Assembly: GCF_004664715.2 (NCBI RefSeq) | Contig: NC_051075.1 | Span: forward strand, 24,489,715 to 24,553,714 | From: Peromyscus leucopus | Lineage: Eukaryota; Chordata; Mammalia; Rodentia; Cricetidae | Reading direction: 5' to 3' | DNA: 64,000 nucleotides | Shown here: in pieces, positions 1 through 11,816 of the stretch | Position numbering within the stretch: position 1 is the first letter of the stretch | Layout of the letters: each line of letters begins with the position of its first letter | Made by a program: the position numbers and the translations under genes | The notes under the pieces: generated by a model | Databases searched by the model: none | What the model was told of the DNA's origin: nothing | The model's input: the letters and a program-made list of their open reading frames with translations, nothing else

Positions 1-1010
1 ACATAGTCACAAGCTGTCAGTGTTGTTTACTACTATTTGTTAAGCAATCCAAGTTTCACTTCGTAGCTGGCCATCAGCCATCACTGATTCTTTTAATCCA
101 GTCTTGGTGTGGCTGGGCAAGGGTCATGGGGACCAGAGGATGGCAGTGTCTTGTTTTATCACTCTCTGACTTATTCCCTTACGACAGGGGCTCTTACTCA
201 GGCTACCTGGATCTAGGCTGGTCGGCAACAAACCCCAGTGCTCCTCCCGTCTCCAGCTCCCGTGGCGTTGGGTTGCAGTTTCTTGCAAGTGCTGGGGACC
301 AGCTGCTCTGTGCACCTGCCTCTATTCCTTCCCTGCTCTGATGGGCTGGAACCCTTCCCTTCCTGTGATGTGTTTGCCAGGCATGTTACTGCAGCAATGA
401 GGAAGCACCACTTCCCAAATCACTAGGGAGAGGTAGGGCCACCACTACAGTGAATCCAACCAGGAAGTTCTTAGAGCTTTAGAACTGGTTTACAGGCAGA
501 ACATGGAAGAGTTTGGAACTTTGGGCTAGAAAAGCCCTACGCTGTGATAAACATGAGTCATTGCAGTGCGATTTCGAAGAGATGTTGAGGGAAATGTAGG
601 CAGTGGAGGCCCAACTCGTGGGTTTTCAAACAGGACTCTACTGGGGACTGAACTAGAGGCTACTTATGTTATATTTTGGCAAAGAATCTGGCTACATTCT
701 TCTCTTGTCCTGAGAACTTGAGTGAAACTGAATTCAAAAGGTGTGACTCCTTTGTTTGGCAGAGGTGATTTAAAGACAGTATCGCTTTGAGGCCGTGGTA
801 TGGTCACCACTATGTGATGATATATCTGACTCCAGGCTTTTATTATTAAGACCAATTAGAATTCATGCCACACTATTCTTATTCAGATTCACAGCAAGAG
901 AGAGCAGAAGGATAGGAAACGTGAAGCATGGTAGGAAAAGGAATGATTTTAAAGTTACAGAGAAAACAGCTGTGCTTGTTACAGTGATTAACACCGTCAG
1001 AAACCTCGTG
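1..1010. other. Non-coding, no clear modern repeat
   Basis: No gene. The stretch 450-860 has phrases resembling old MaLR/ERVL internal sequence (for example 'ggcaaagaatctggctacatt'), but I cannot assign it. The small ORFs show no recognisable domain. Confidence 0.4.
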
Positions 1011-1011
1011 G

Positions 1012-1200
1012 GCCTGGGAAAACAGCTCAGGGGTTAAAAGTACTGGCTGCTCTTCCAGAGGACCCAAGTTCATGTCTCACCACCCACATCAACTGACTCA
1101 CAACTGTCTGTCCAGCTCCTGTGAACCTGAGGCCTCTTTTGGCCTCTATGAACACTGATACACATGTATACAAGTATATACACAATTAAAAATAAAATGA
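1012..1200 (+). repeat. B2 SINE
   Basis: Contains 'ggttaaaagtactggctgctcttccagagg', the B2 tRNA-like head, and runs to an A-rich tail immediately before the GATA array. Confidence 0.8.
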
Positions 1201-1203
1201 GAG

Positions 1204-1206
<3 letters not shown>

Positions 1207-1261
<55 letters not shown>
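1207..1261. repeat. (GATA)n microsatellite
   Basis: About 13 uninterrupted GATA units growing from the A-rich tail of the preceding B2. Confidence 0.95.
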
Positions 1262-1418
1262 TTCTTGCTTTGCTGTTCTGCACTGGAATAACAGGAAAGA
1301 TGCCCTGAAGACAACACCCCACACATCAAAGTGTCCATCTTGTGAAAATGCAAAGTATTTTAAAGGAGAGAACCTTAACTTATAACCTTAACTTAGCAGC
1401 TAAAGGGTACCTGCTAAC

Positions 1419-1420
<2 letters not shown>

Positions 1421-1474
<54 letters not shown>

Positions 1475-1527
1475 ACGCACACGCACACGCACACGCACAC
1501 TCACACACACATGCACACACCACACAC
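1421..1527. repeat. (CA)n compound microsatellite
   Basis: Pure AC run to about 1464, then a hexamer variant (ACACGC) repeated about six times, then imperfect CA. Confidence 0.95.
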
Positions 1528-2406
1528 ACTCCCTGGGCACACAGAGACCACTGCAGCTGTGGTCCAAGGAGGTCAATCTACATCTTGAGCTGCCAGTGGG
1601 ACTTGGCAATGCCATCCATGTGGTACTGATTTTCTAAGAATGAAAAAATGCAAGATTGGAGGGGTCATGGAGTCTGACATCAAGGTCCCCGAGAGCTGGT
1701 GAGGTCGGGCATATGTGTCAGGGTCAGGGTCCTTGCAGGGAAGCACTGAGTGGCCATGACATGAAGCTGCAAGGAATTGTCCAAATTGCGATGGAGACCC
1801 CAGGACGTGAGAGATGGAGTGTTTTCCCAAGAGAACTGCAGACACAGAGTAGAACTAGTCCAAGGAAGAGACTGCAGGTGCTTCAGGAGGCAGAGCTGGA
1901 GCCCAGAAGATTCCACTGTGAGGCCCAGGGGCCACGCATGGAGCTGCATTATTTGTATTTTCCCTGTGGTCTTTCAGACTTCACTCTGATTTCTCTGCTG
2001 TGCCTCTTTTCTCCTTTTTGGAGCAAGAATGTTTGCTCTGTATCATTGTGTGTTAGAAGTATATAACTTGTCAGATATTTTGTTATAGCAGTGAGAAAAA
2101 TAAGTACAAAATTTAGCATTTTAGGTCAGTGTGTTGGTTTGTGAGCAGAGTCTCCTGTATCTCACTGCCATGTAGTCAAGGGTGATCTTGGCTCTTAACT
2201 GTCCTGTCTCCACATTCCAAGTGCTGGGAGTTCTCCACCCCAGCTCCAATTTGATTTAAATTATTATTTTAAAGTATATAGTTCAGTGGCATTTAGTACA
2301 TTCCCATTCTTGGGCGAATATCATCACCATCCATCTCAAGAACTTTCTCACCTTTATCAATTGAGACAGAGAAACCCTATTTCATTTTTTAAAAAAAGAA
2401 TACAAG
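1528..2406. other. Non-coding; possible old MaLR-type LTR at about 1750-2100
   Basis: No gene. The end of the segment ('gttagaagtatataacttg' then 'tgttatagcagtgagaaa') resembles ERVL-MaLR LTR ends. About 2130-2230 looks like a decayed B1 on the minus strand. Both are weak calls. Confidence 0.35.
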
Positions 2407-2537
2407 GGCTAGAGAGATGGCTCAGAGGTTAAGAGCACTGACTGCTCTTCCAGAGGTCCTGAGTTCAATTCCCAGCACCCACATGGTGGCTCACAACCAT
2501 CTGAAATGAGATCTGGCACCCTCTTCTGTGTTCACAA

Positions 2538-2576
<39 letters not shown>

Positions 2577-2591
2577 ATCTTAAAAAAAAAG
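2407..2591 (+). repeat. B2 SINE with (AAAT)n tail and target duplication
   Basis: Starts gggctagagagatggctcag and ends in about 11 AAAT units. AAAGAATACA occurs on both sides, consistent with LINE-mediated insertion. Confidence 0.9.
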
Positions 2592-2631
2592 AATACAGAC
2601 CCTTATTTTAAAAATATATCTTGGATATTGT

Positions 2632-2930
2632 ATTAGTTACTCTTATTATCACCCTGACAAAAGCGACTTTAGGGAAGCAGGCTTGTTTGCTTACAGTTTA
2701 AAGGATACAGTCCAGCAGGGAAAGCCTGGCGGCAGGAGAAGGGGGCAGCTGGCCAGACTGTGTCCAGTCAGGGAGCGGAGAGATGAAAGCCGCCACGCAG
2801 CTCACTTTCCCCTTTTTATTCAAGCCAGGACCCTAGTCCGTGGGACAGTAGCCCCACATTCAGGGTAGCATTCCTTCCTCAGCTAAACCTTTCTGGAAAC
2901 ACACTTAGGGACTGGGTCAATATCTTAGTT
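2632..2930. repeat. Rodent interspersed repeat, family not named
   Basis: Carries the phrases 'accctgacaaaagcgactt', 'gcttacagttt' and 'cactttcccctttttattc' that recur throughout rodent genomes. It reads into a second such repeat at 2931. Confidence 0.55.
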
Positions 2931-3272
2931 AGGGTTTCTATTGTTACGAAGAGACACCACGACCACAGCAACTCTTATAAAAGAAAGCGTTTAACTGGGG
3001 CTGGCTTACAGGTCAGAGGCGTACTCCATTATTGTCATGGAGGGGAGGCAGTTGAGGGTTCTACACCCAGATCTGCAGGCAGCACAAAGAGAGAGAGTCT
3101 CTGGGCCTGCCTTTAGGCTTTGGTAAACACAAAGCCCACCCCCAGGTGACACACTTCCTCCGACAAGGCCACACCTCCTAATCTTTTCAAATAGTGCCAT
3201 TCCCTGGTGACCAGGCCTTCAAATCTATGACCTAAGGGGGCCGTTCTCGTTCAAACCACCACACTGATCAAG
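2931..3272. repeat. Rodent interspersed repeat, related type
   Basis: Begins 'cttagttagggtttctattg' and includes 'gacaaggccacacctcctaa' and 'gttcaaaccaccacac', a common rodent repeat signature. The same opening phrase occurs in the copies at 33220 and 37886. Confidence 0.6.
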
Positions 3273-4028
3273 CTGACATTGAGGATGAACTTTCACAGAC
3301 ACCATTTTGCCCTGATATATAATGTAATTGCTCACATTCTATTCAGTGTTGAATATATACTTCCTGTGTATTTGTTTTGGTCCTAAGTGAGGACATTTGC
3401 AACAATCTGTTGTCACAGAGCCTTGCAATGCCTCTGGTTGGCTCTAACCATCTGTTTCCTTTCCTAGAAGATCTCCTGTTCTTCCCCAAGGCTACACTCA
3501 GCCCTCTCCTCACTCCGGGGCCTCTGTGTCCTCAGACTTTGCTGGCTCATGAGATTCCAGCCTTACTGTCTTTCCCCAGATGAATCCCTGCTCCATTACT
3601 TCTGGTATTGTGGAAGCCCAGCACATGTCTCCTTGGGGCCGTTTCTCCTGTGCTGATGGGTTTTGTTCCAGATGTGATAAATGGCACTAACAAGTTGATG
3701 TCCCCTGTGTTCACGGCCCTGGTTGATACAGATCATGCACAGACAACAGGCGCCATCTTTGTCCACAGATGTGAGGGGGGCTGGGCCCAAGTTTCCAAAC
3801 TTTATTCATTCATGTATTTATTCACAGCCGAATGTGCTGGCACCTACCCTGGAAGGCAAAGGCTGCCCAGACCTTATTTGTCTTTCCATTCACACCCTAG
3901 GCTGTTTTCCTCTCTGAGATTGCCTTACCTTCTGGTTAAAAAAAAAAATAGTTATGAAAAAAAGGGGGAGGAAATGGTAGAGAAAGCCAGCCCTCCCTCC
4001 CCAAGCAAACATAGCAAGATTTGTGTTT
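3273..4028. other. Unique non-coding stretch
   Basis: No gene, RNA or repeat recognised. An A run lies at 3938-3947. Confidence 0.5.
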
Positions 4029-4145
4029 GCCCAGCATGGTGGTGCATGTCAGTAATCCTAGCCGAAGGAGGATGGGCAAGAAGATCGAGAGTGTGAGGAC
4101 AGTCTGGACTACAGACAAGTCCCTGTCTCATACATACAAAAAAAG
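4029..4145 (+). repeat. B1 SINE (diverged)
   Basis: 'gcccagcatggtggtgcatg' head and 'gtccctgtctcatac' end, followed by an A run. Confidence 0.7.
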
Positions 4146-4199
4146 AACTTTATGCTAGGTAGAGTAGGACAATAGTAATATGATGATGATAGAATGGAA

Positions 4200-4330
4200 A
4201 TGTAATAGCAACAATAATTACTTTACTCTTGACACCCATGGAGTCCTCACTGGGGTTCCCCCACCACAACCATTTTACAGCAATGGAAAGAGGCTCAGAG
4301 AATTTAAAGTCATGGGGACCCGCCAGTCGA
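4200..4330 (+). repeat. MIR fragment
   Basis: 'cattttacagcaatggaaag' followed by 'aggctcagagaatttaaag' follows the conserved MIR core. An ancient mammalian SINE. Confidence 0.55.
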
Positions 4331-6065
4331 CACCACAAGCGAGTGGCTCCAGGTGGGTCTCTAAGCACCGTGGTTCACACTCGGGGTGGTCAGAGGCCCG
4401 AAGGCAAGCTTCCTGGTGAGGCTCAGTGCAGATGACAGAGAAGGGAGACTGAGTCAACATGCCAGAACCAGAAGTAGCAAGACTTGGGAGAAACAGCCCA
4501 GGTGCTGGGAGGGACAGGGTTAGCCGAACCCACAGCTGGGGATGGCTCAGAGGCAGGTGTCCTGAGAGCTGGCCCTTCTAAGAAAGGAATGGGATGGGGA
4601 CAAAGAGCAGAACATGAGGAGGACCTTTTCTGTGTTCAGGTGTGGCTCGGTCACACTGCCAGAAAATAGTGGGGTCCCTACAGGCTGAGAGGTCGGTGGG
4701 GCTTTGGGTCCTCGGCTGGTGGAGTTAGGGTTGGGAGCAGGATGTGTGGTCCTGATGGGCTCTCCACACAGGGAAGACTCAATTAGGCTGTGGACACGTG
4801 GAGAATGGCGGAGGAGAGTCCTTTGCACTGGCTGGCCGCTTGACCTGAAGAAATCTCAGCAAAGCAGAGACCGAGGGAGGGGCCCTAAACCCTTGGGTTG
4901 AAGGAGGCCTCGTCCACAGGATAACGCTTTGGAGAACCCCACCCCAGTCCCTTGAGGGTCAACAGAAGGAAGTCTTTAATGGGAGCAAATGTCTAAGAGA
5001 CCACCTAGTTGCCCCTTTGCTCACTCCCACCCTTCTTGGAAAATACTAAGGACAAGAATAGCTTGGTTACTAAATTGACAAGCTCTTCAGAACCAACCAA
5101 CCTCACCAAGTATCCAGGCCTTTGGGTAAGTGAGGCCAGAGGCCAAAAAAGGCCGGCAAAATGGGCCAGCCCTCGCCCACAAAGGGCCTCCCAAGATGAG
5201 AGCAGCCTGCAAATGCACAGACCACAGCAGAAGCCCTGGTGAGGTCAGGGGAGGACCAGAGTAGCGGACCAGCAGGCGGCAGGGGGAAGGAGAGCAGGGA
5301 GCCCTCAGCAGGTGCTCCGAGGAACAGGCTGGGCCCAGCCTCCCACTCAGCTAAATTCTTCTCCACCAAGGGCCAGGGGATCCCAGGGAAGAGATGTGAG
5401 AGAAAACAGTGGAAGTTACACGGAGGAGTATTCCCATTTTCTGGATGTCTGAACTCCGACTCCCTAAAGAATTGTGAAGAGACAGGATTTGCTTGGGAAG
5501 CTGCCTAAAGAGAACCAGTAAGACTTCGGTCTCTGGTAGAACTTGGGGCTGCCCTGAGATGTTCATAGATCCTGGTGAGTTCCTGAAAAGGGGGACCCTA
5601 GCCCAAATTCTACCCCACGTCTAGGAGAGCTGGCACAGTTCCGTTTAAGAGACGGCTATGGAGCATGTCCAGGTATATGAACCTCCTCATCGCCCGGCTG
5701 CAGAAAGTCCTGCTCTTGAGACGACACAGGCAAGGAAAAGAACAGCTGCCTGGGGGCCCTGAGGGCAGGAAGTGGCACCTGGATGTCATTAGACAGAGAA
5801 CGTCCGTGGATGCCTGGTGGACAGCTGGCCCGGGAGGACATGAGCCCCAGCTTCCTCCCGTGTGCTGTGTCAGCATATACCCACACCGAGGAAAACCCCA
5901 GGGGTGGGCTGGAGGTGGGAGAGGAGCAGCCACGCTGTGCTAACTGAGATGAAGTATCCGCCCCCTCAAGGAACAAGAGCTAAAAGAGAAAAAAAAAAAA
6001 ATGGTTGAGATGCAAAAAGCAATTCCCTTAAATTCTATATTGTGAAATCTATTGTAAGACACAAA
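4331..6065. other. Unique non-coding stretch
   Basis: 1.7 kb without recognisable repeat or gene. Several overlapping short ORFs of 70-107 codons on both strands show no domain signature. Confidence 0.5.
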
Positions 6066-6068
6066 AGA

Positions 6069-6235
6069 GCCGGGTGGTGGTGGCACGTGACTTTAATCCC
6101 AGCACTCGGGAGGCAGAGGCAGGAGGGTCTCTGTGAGTTCGAGGCCAGCCTGGTCTACTGAGTGTGAGACCAGCCTGAGCTATAATATGAGGCCTTGCTC
6201 CAAAATACCAACCAACCAACCAAACAGCCCAAAAC
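6069..6235 (+). repeat. B1 SINE
   Basis: 'gccgggtggtggtggcacgt' head, 'gttcgaggccagcctggtct' centre and an (AACC)n tail. Confidence 0.85.
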
Positions 6236-6662
6236 CTTAAGGCAATTTTTTTTTTCCTCTAAAAATCGTCGTAATAGGGACCAGGGAGATGTCTTGGTCA
6301 GTAAAGCCCTTCCGATGTGAGTACCAGGAGGAAAAGCATAGTCTAAATGAGGATTGAATAAGCTGATACAAGCAAAATGCTGGAGCGGAGCCTGGCACAT
6401 AGATGAACTAGCTACTGTCACTGTGTAAACAAACACAAGCTTCCCTTCACAAGTAAGCGGTGTTGAGCTCTGTGGAGACTCTCATTCTCTAAGGCCCTAG
6501 TTCACACGAACATGAATGGCAGAAGAGGGATGCCTGTTGTCCACATCTACAAGGAGAGGAGAGCCCCATCATCCTGTGAGGGTGGAGGGGCAGGCTGAGA
6601 AGACACCAAAAGCCACTCTCCAGGCATCAGGCTCTTACCGTGCTCATGAGAATTCATGTCCA
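6236..6662. other. Non-coding, possible SINE remnants
   Basis: No gene. 6270-6330 may be a decayed tRNA-type SINE; the rest is unassigned. Confidence 0.35.
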
Positions 6663-6765
6663 GGGTTGGGTGTGGTGGCCCATGCCTTTAATCCCAGCAC
6701 TCAGAAAGCAGCGGCAGGTGGATGTTTCTCAGTTCAAGGTCAGCCTGGTCTATTTAGGGGGTTCC
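6663..6765 (+). repeat. Truncated B1 SINE
   Basis: B1 head and centre only; breaks off after 'cctggtctattta'. Confidence 0.75.
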
Positions 6766-7030
6766 ATGTTGTGGGGTATTCACCATAGAAGACTGCTCGG
6801 ATGTGGGTTTAAGTCAATAGAAAGTCTTTATTAGCCAGCAACTACACTGGGTGTTTGGGGTTCCAGTGTAGTCCTGAGCCTTTCTCGGGATAAGCTTTCA
6901 AGCACAAAAACCATGCCCCAAGTTGACATACTTCAGTGGACAAGAACAGTCAGCCAGAAGCCGAATGTTGGAAACCAAAAAGCAAGGTTAGTACATTTAG
7001 AGACTTTCCCGAACTGTGGACTTTGATGGA
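6766..7030. repeat. Possible LTR fragment
   Basis: Begins TGTTGTGGGG. The minus strand contains AATAAAGACTTTCTATTGAC, an LTR-like polyadenylation context. No matching partner LTR is seen, so the call is tentative. Confidence 0.3.
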
Positions 7031-7341
7031 TTAGGTCTTTGTTTTCATTTTTGGCAGGTGGTGCTGGCTGTGTGCTGAGGTTTGCAGCCTGGATGGCACT
7101 TCCATCATGGAGTCACTTGTGCAAAGGTCTGGGGCCCTGCTACATTCCAGGCCAGCCAGGACTACATAGTGAGATTATCTCAGACAAGCAAGGAGATGGA
7201 CAAACAGAATTCATTTCCAGCTGTGCTGAGACCATCTGAGGAAGCCAGTATTACTGACTGAACAAGAGAAACCCATCTGTCCAAAGTCACACAATTCAAG
7301 GATATACTAAGGAGTGTGTGGCTCTGGAATGGAGACAGATG

Positions 7342-7693
7342 TGTCCAGTAGTAATTTCTGGTCAGGACCGCCAGCCCTCAAATAACGACACAAAGACTTA
7401 TTATTAATTATGAAAGCTTGGCCTATAGCTTAGGCTTGTTCCTAACTAGCTCTTATAACTTAAATTAACCCATTTCTATTCATCTACATTCTATCGCGTG
7501 GCGTTACCTCTCTTCCACCTTGCACCTCCTGTTTCCTCTCCGTGTCTCCTGGCTTCTTCCCCTTTCTTCTTTCCAGAGCTCTCTCTGCCTGAAAATCCCA
7601 TCTAGACCTCCTACCGAGCTACTGACCTTTCAGCTTTTGATTACACCAATCACAGCAATACACCTTCAGACAGCGTACAGATATTCCACAACA
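7342..7693 (-). mobile_element. Solo ERV LTR, same family as the 58-62 kb provirus
   Basis: On the minus strand it starts TGTTGTGGAA and contains 'ccaatagctagg'-region equivalents, AATAA-type signals and 'taagctataggccaagctttc', all shared with both LTRs at 58264 and 61454. GATG(TG) occurs on both sides, a possible target duplication. No internal sequence follows, so it is a solo LTR left by recombination. Confidence 0.75.
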
Positions 7694-7835
7694 GATGTGT
7701 TCAAGACCCTCCTGTGGTTCTGGTCAAGGGCCTCTGACACACAGCTGGACCAGCAGAGTGCCTTAAGTGATCTTCTGCTTTGGGGACCCACATAGATTGC
7801 TCAGTGCCTTCAACAGCACTTTCCACCTGTAGCTA

Positions 7836-7838
<3 letters not shown>

Positions 7839-7882
<44 letters not shown>
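7839..7882. repeat. (TA)n microsatellite
   Basis: About 21 TA units. Confidence 0.95.
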
Positions 7883-7887
<5 letters not shown>

Positions 7888-7987
7888 AAATTTGATGAAA
7901 TCTTCTCTCTTCCTTAACACCATACTTCTGGAAAGAAAATTCAACAGGGGTGACCTGTTTCTCTGAAATAAGGACCTACAAACACTT

Positions 7988-8213
7988 GTAAGCCAGGTGT
8001 GGTAGTTGGTACCTGAATTCCCAGCGCTCAGAAGGTGGAGGCAGGTAAAGCAGAAGCTCAGGGTCATCCTTAGCCACAGAACGAGTTCAAGGCAGCTTGG
8101 GCTTCTTGAAAACATGCCCTGGGCTAGGAGTGAGCTCAGTGGCACCACTCTTGCTTAAGACCTGAACTTGGCTCAATTTCCAGCACCAGCACTAAGAAAA
8201 AAGCAAAACAAAA
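7988..8213 (+). repeat. B4-type composite SINE
   Basis: A B1-like half (about 7988-8115) is followed by an ID/tRNA-like half ('ggctaggagtgagctcagtgg') and an A-rich tail. Confidence 0.55.
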
Positions 8214-8576
8214 CAGAGAGCTATTATTTCTACAGCATTTAAAATTGATTATGTGTGTGCGTATGTGCTCTTGGCAAAGGTGCAAGAAATTTAATGCGTG
8301 TGTGCACTGCTGTGAGCAATATGAGTCAATACATGCTTTTTGGAGAGGATCCTGGCAGGACCTCAGGAACTAGAAAACGTTCATGCGTTAACACAGTAGT
8401 TTATTTTCTGAGAACTTTACCCGAAGAACACAAACCCGAAAGGAAAGTTATAAAAAGATACACTTTCTGTTTTCACGGCTTTCTTACTTACATGTGAAAA
8501 CCTGGAGACAAAGTATCCTAGAGAGGATCATGACATGATATAGTCATTTGGGAAAACGTTATTCAGTTATTAAAAA
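8214..8576. other. Unique non-coding stretch
   Basis: No gene or repeat recognised. Confidence 0.5.
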
Positions 8577-8760
8577 GTGGGGTGCTTGCCTAACAAGCCC
8601 AAACCCTGGGCTCAATGATCATCATGAAAAGAGGAGGAGAAGGAAAGAAAGAAAGGAAGAAAGAAAGAAAGAGAGAGAGAGAGAAAGAAAGAGAAGGAAG
8701 GAAGGGAGGAAGGAAGGAAGGGAGGGAGGAAGGAACAGAGGTAGAGACAGAGAGAAAGGA
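8577..8760. repeat. ID fragment followed by GAAA/GGAA purine tract
   Basis: 'gtggggtgcttgcctaacaa' is a piece of an ID SINE. 8628-8760 is an almost pure purine run of GAAA, GGAA and GA units, able to form triplex DNA. Confidence 0.75.
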
Positions 8761-8763
8761 GAC

Positions 8764-8965
8764 GAGCTGGAGAGATGGCTCAGTGGTTAGGAGCACTGGA
8801 TGCTCTTCCAGAGGACTCAGGTTCAGTTCTCAGCACCTACATGGCATCTGTAACTCCAGTTCCAGGGGAGCCAACGCCCTCTTCTGGCTTCATCCGGTAC
8901 CAGGCAGACACAGTGCACAAAGATCCGAGCAGACGTAACACCTCCACGCATCAAAAACAAAGCAA
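8764..8965 (+). repeat. B2 SINE
   Basis: 'gagctggagagatggctcag' head, 'ctcttccagaggactcaggt' and 'gtaactccagttccagggg' body. Confidence 0.9.
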
Positions 8966-9495
8966 TGTTTAGAAAGAGAGTGAGAAAGGAAGAGACGAAA
9001 GGGAAGAGACGGGTGTGTTAGAGCATGGAAGCGGCTGAAGGAAAATCAGGAAGCAAGTTTGCCCGGTCCGACAGTGACGGCCATGTCAAAGTGTCATGCA
9101 CCTGGTCGGGGGACCTATAGAAGTGAGCTGGATCATTACCTAGTGAACCCCGGCTTACAGAGGGGGCTCAATGTGTGTTATTGGAAGAAATGCTTTGTTC
9201 TGTTCGTGTTGCTAGGATATCTGGTGGTCCCACTTAAAAACAAACAAGTGAAAAATCCAGCGAACTTGGATCTAAACTGGCCTCTGTGCCGGCCTCAGCC
9301 TCCACTGAGGCCTCACCAAGGCTTTCCCATGACTCACACATCCTCTTTAACTGTCTGTTGCTGTCATGTAGCCGCCTACCAACTCTTTCCAGTGGCACAG
9401 GGCCCCTTTATACCTTCACATGAAGTACGGGGGGTTATTCTCACCGACGGAGCCTCGAGCGGGTTGGGCAAGGGCGCCGAGCTACATCGCCTCTC
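8966..9495. other. Unique non-coding stretch
   Basis: Carries the longest local ORF (9059-9499, plus strand, 146 codons), which has no recognisable motif and no codon-use argument for coding. Confidence 0.45.
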
Positions 9496-9745
9496 TTGAT
9501 TGTTTTTATTTTGAGACAAGATCTTGCTTGTTGCTTCAGGTTGTTCTCAACCAACCTTGCTTGGCTGCCAAAAAGTAGACCTTGAACTTGGGATCTTCTA
9601 GCCTCAGAAAAAGTGATGGTGCACACCTGTATCCTGCAGTGAGGAGGCTGAGTTCAAGGCTAACTTCGGACGACATAGTGAGGTCCTGCCTCACAAGAGG
9701 AGGGAGAGGAAGGAAGGAAAGAGAGAAAAAAGGGAAGAAGGAAAA
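9496..9745. repeat. Two decayed B1-type SINEs in inverted order plus GA tract
   Basis: Minus-oriented remnant 9496-9605 ('gagacaagatcttgcttg'), plus-oriented remnant about 9610-9700 ('ggtgcacacctgtatcctgc'), then a GGAA/GAGA purine run. Confidence 0.5.
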
Positions 9746-10024
9746 GCAACTTCCCTTAAAAGTCAAAGACTTTTTCAGTGAGCTGTGAGATACCAGAGAG
9801 AAGGCAAGAGTCGAGACCCTGCACTTGGGACAGTTTACTCTCAGTCCTTAGGGGAAAGAAGCAAAGCAATTTGGTGGGAAACAGAGACAGCTGGAACGTG
9901 GCTGCACCAGCCTCCGGGAAGCAACTGTGCAGGGAAATGCTATTTTGGAAAGACAGGGTGGGCCACAGAGGGAGCTGTAAATGCTTTAGTAACCACATTT
10001 AAGAACTAGGTAAGTAAAGAGATA

Positions 10025-10165
10025 AACCCAGCATGATGGTGCACCCTTGTAACCTTAGCACTCAGGAAGTGGAGGAAGGGGGATCGGGAGTTCAAGGCCA
10101 GCGCTGGCTACATATCAAGTTCAAGGACAGCCAGGGCTACATGAGACCTTGTCTCAAAAGCCCTA
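10025..10165 (+). repeat. B1-type SINE
   Basis: 'cagcatgatggtgcaccctt' head and 'agccagggctacatgagacc' end. Confidence 0.75.
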
Positions 10166-10206
10166 AGGAGTAGAATAAAACAACCAATTTAAAAAAATAG
10201 GTAGGA

Positions 10207-10500
10207 GGGCTGGAGAGATGGCTCAGTGGTTAAGAGTGCCTGATGTACAGTCACGAGGGCAGGTGGCAGATGCGTGCCTGTCATCCCCACTCTGGAGGAG
10301 TGGAGACGGAAGGTCCCTTGTGCTTGCTGGCTTCCAAGCCTAGCCATGCTCCAGAGGGATCCTAACTCAATGGAATAAGCATGGAGTATAGAGGAGGAGG
10401 CACACTCTTATGGTTTCTGTTCATGCACCGTCATATGTGAGCACATGCACACACACACACATATATTCACACAGACACAGACGTACACAAATAAATAAAC
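10207..10500 (+). repeat. B2/B3-type SINE, interrupted
   Basis: 'gggctggagagatggctcag' head and a CA-rich tail ending ataaataaacc. The middle is atypical and may hold a second fragment. Confidence 0.6.
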
Positions 10501-10750
10501 CTTTACAACAAAAATAGGGAAGATTCATTTTATTTAAAAACTCAAAGATATAGTTTTAATCATATAATTGATACAAATTATTTTCACTATTTTTACATTC
10601 TTGCTTTTGTTTTTTATTGATATATATATGAGGGTTTTTTTTTTTTTGAGAAAAGATCTCAAGTAGCTAACACTCCTTTTTTGTTTTTACTAAATCTCTG
10701 ACATCCAGCATATATTATAGCCTATTTCATTTCAAACTATTCACATTTCA

Positions 10751-10908
10751 AGTAGTGGGCTGGGGGTGTAGTGGGCTGGGGGTGTGGTGGGCTGGGGTGT
10801 AGTGGGCTGGGGATGTGGCGGGCTGGGGGTGTGGCGGGCTGGGGGTGTAGCGGGCTGGGGGTGTAGCGGGCTGGGGGTGTAGCGGGCTGGGGGTGTAGTG
10901 GGCTGGGG
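10751..10908. repeat. 16-bp GGGCTGGGGGTGTAGY minisatellite
   Basis: About ten head-to-tail units of 15-16 bp with few variants, G-rich on the plus strand. It ends where an ID SINE begins, and the unit resembles the 5' start of that SINE. Confidence 0.9.
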
Positions 10909-10985
10909 ACTGAGGACGTAGCTCAGTGGTAGAGCGGTTGCCTAGCAGCAAGGTCCTCGGGAGGAAGCGGGGGAGAGAGAGATAG
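10904..10985 (+). repeat. ID SINE
   Basis: 'acgtagctcagtggtagagc' A-box region and 'ggttgcctagcag', typical of rodent ID (BC1-related) elements. Confidence 0.75.
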
Positions 10986-11105
10986 CAATCTAAGCAATGG
11001 CCACCAGGTTTTCATTGTTGCTGTTTTGTGTTTTGTTTTTCGGAGCCAGACTCACTGTGGAGCGGTGACTGCCTGGAATTCACTGTGCAGGCCGGCCTGT
11101 GAGCT

Positions 11106-11776
11106 TTCTTAGCATTGACTGGGGCACCCCGCCGGTCCTGCTCCGCTGAGCATCCCAGATCTGGAGCGCCTGTTCGGCATCCCTCCCTTTCTTTTCTCTC
11201 CTCTCCTCCACTGTGCCCTCCTCCCCTCCGTCCTCCCTCTCTGCCTTATTTTATTTCATTTCATTTTTTGACTCTTTAGGAATTGGCTGTCTACCTGCAA
11301 CATTCTTGAGCCTCCCACGGATGCGTCCTCCGTGGCTGGAGGAAACCAAGGTGAGCTGTCTGTCTCCAGGGAGAACTAGGGGCAGGCTTAACAGGCCCTT
11401 CATCCTCTGTTGGCAGAATTCCCAGTATTTGCCAAGACTCGCCGCCGCCGCCGGGTCTTTTCATGACAGCAGTTTCGCTCTGCACGAGAAGTAGGCGAGT
11501 GGCCAAAAGGCCCTTCTGTCTTCAAGAGTGTCTGAGCAGGAGGTTCATTTGATACCCAAAGCAGGAGGTCCCCCAGAACTAATTATGTAAGTGACTGCAC
11601 GTCTCTGAACACCCTGGAAAACTGCTTCGGCGGGGAAGAAAGCTTCGAGAGGAAGGTTCTGTTTTCCAACCCAAATTTACCAGAAGTTATCGCTTCTTTA
11701 TTTGCATTTCCTTTCCTTATCACACAGAGTAACACACCCACACATGTGCAAACACATGCGCATGTGCTCGCACTCG

Positions 11777-11816
<40 letters not shown>

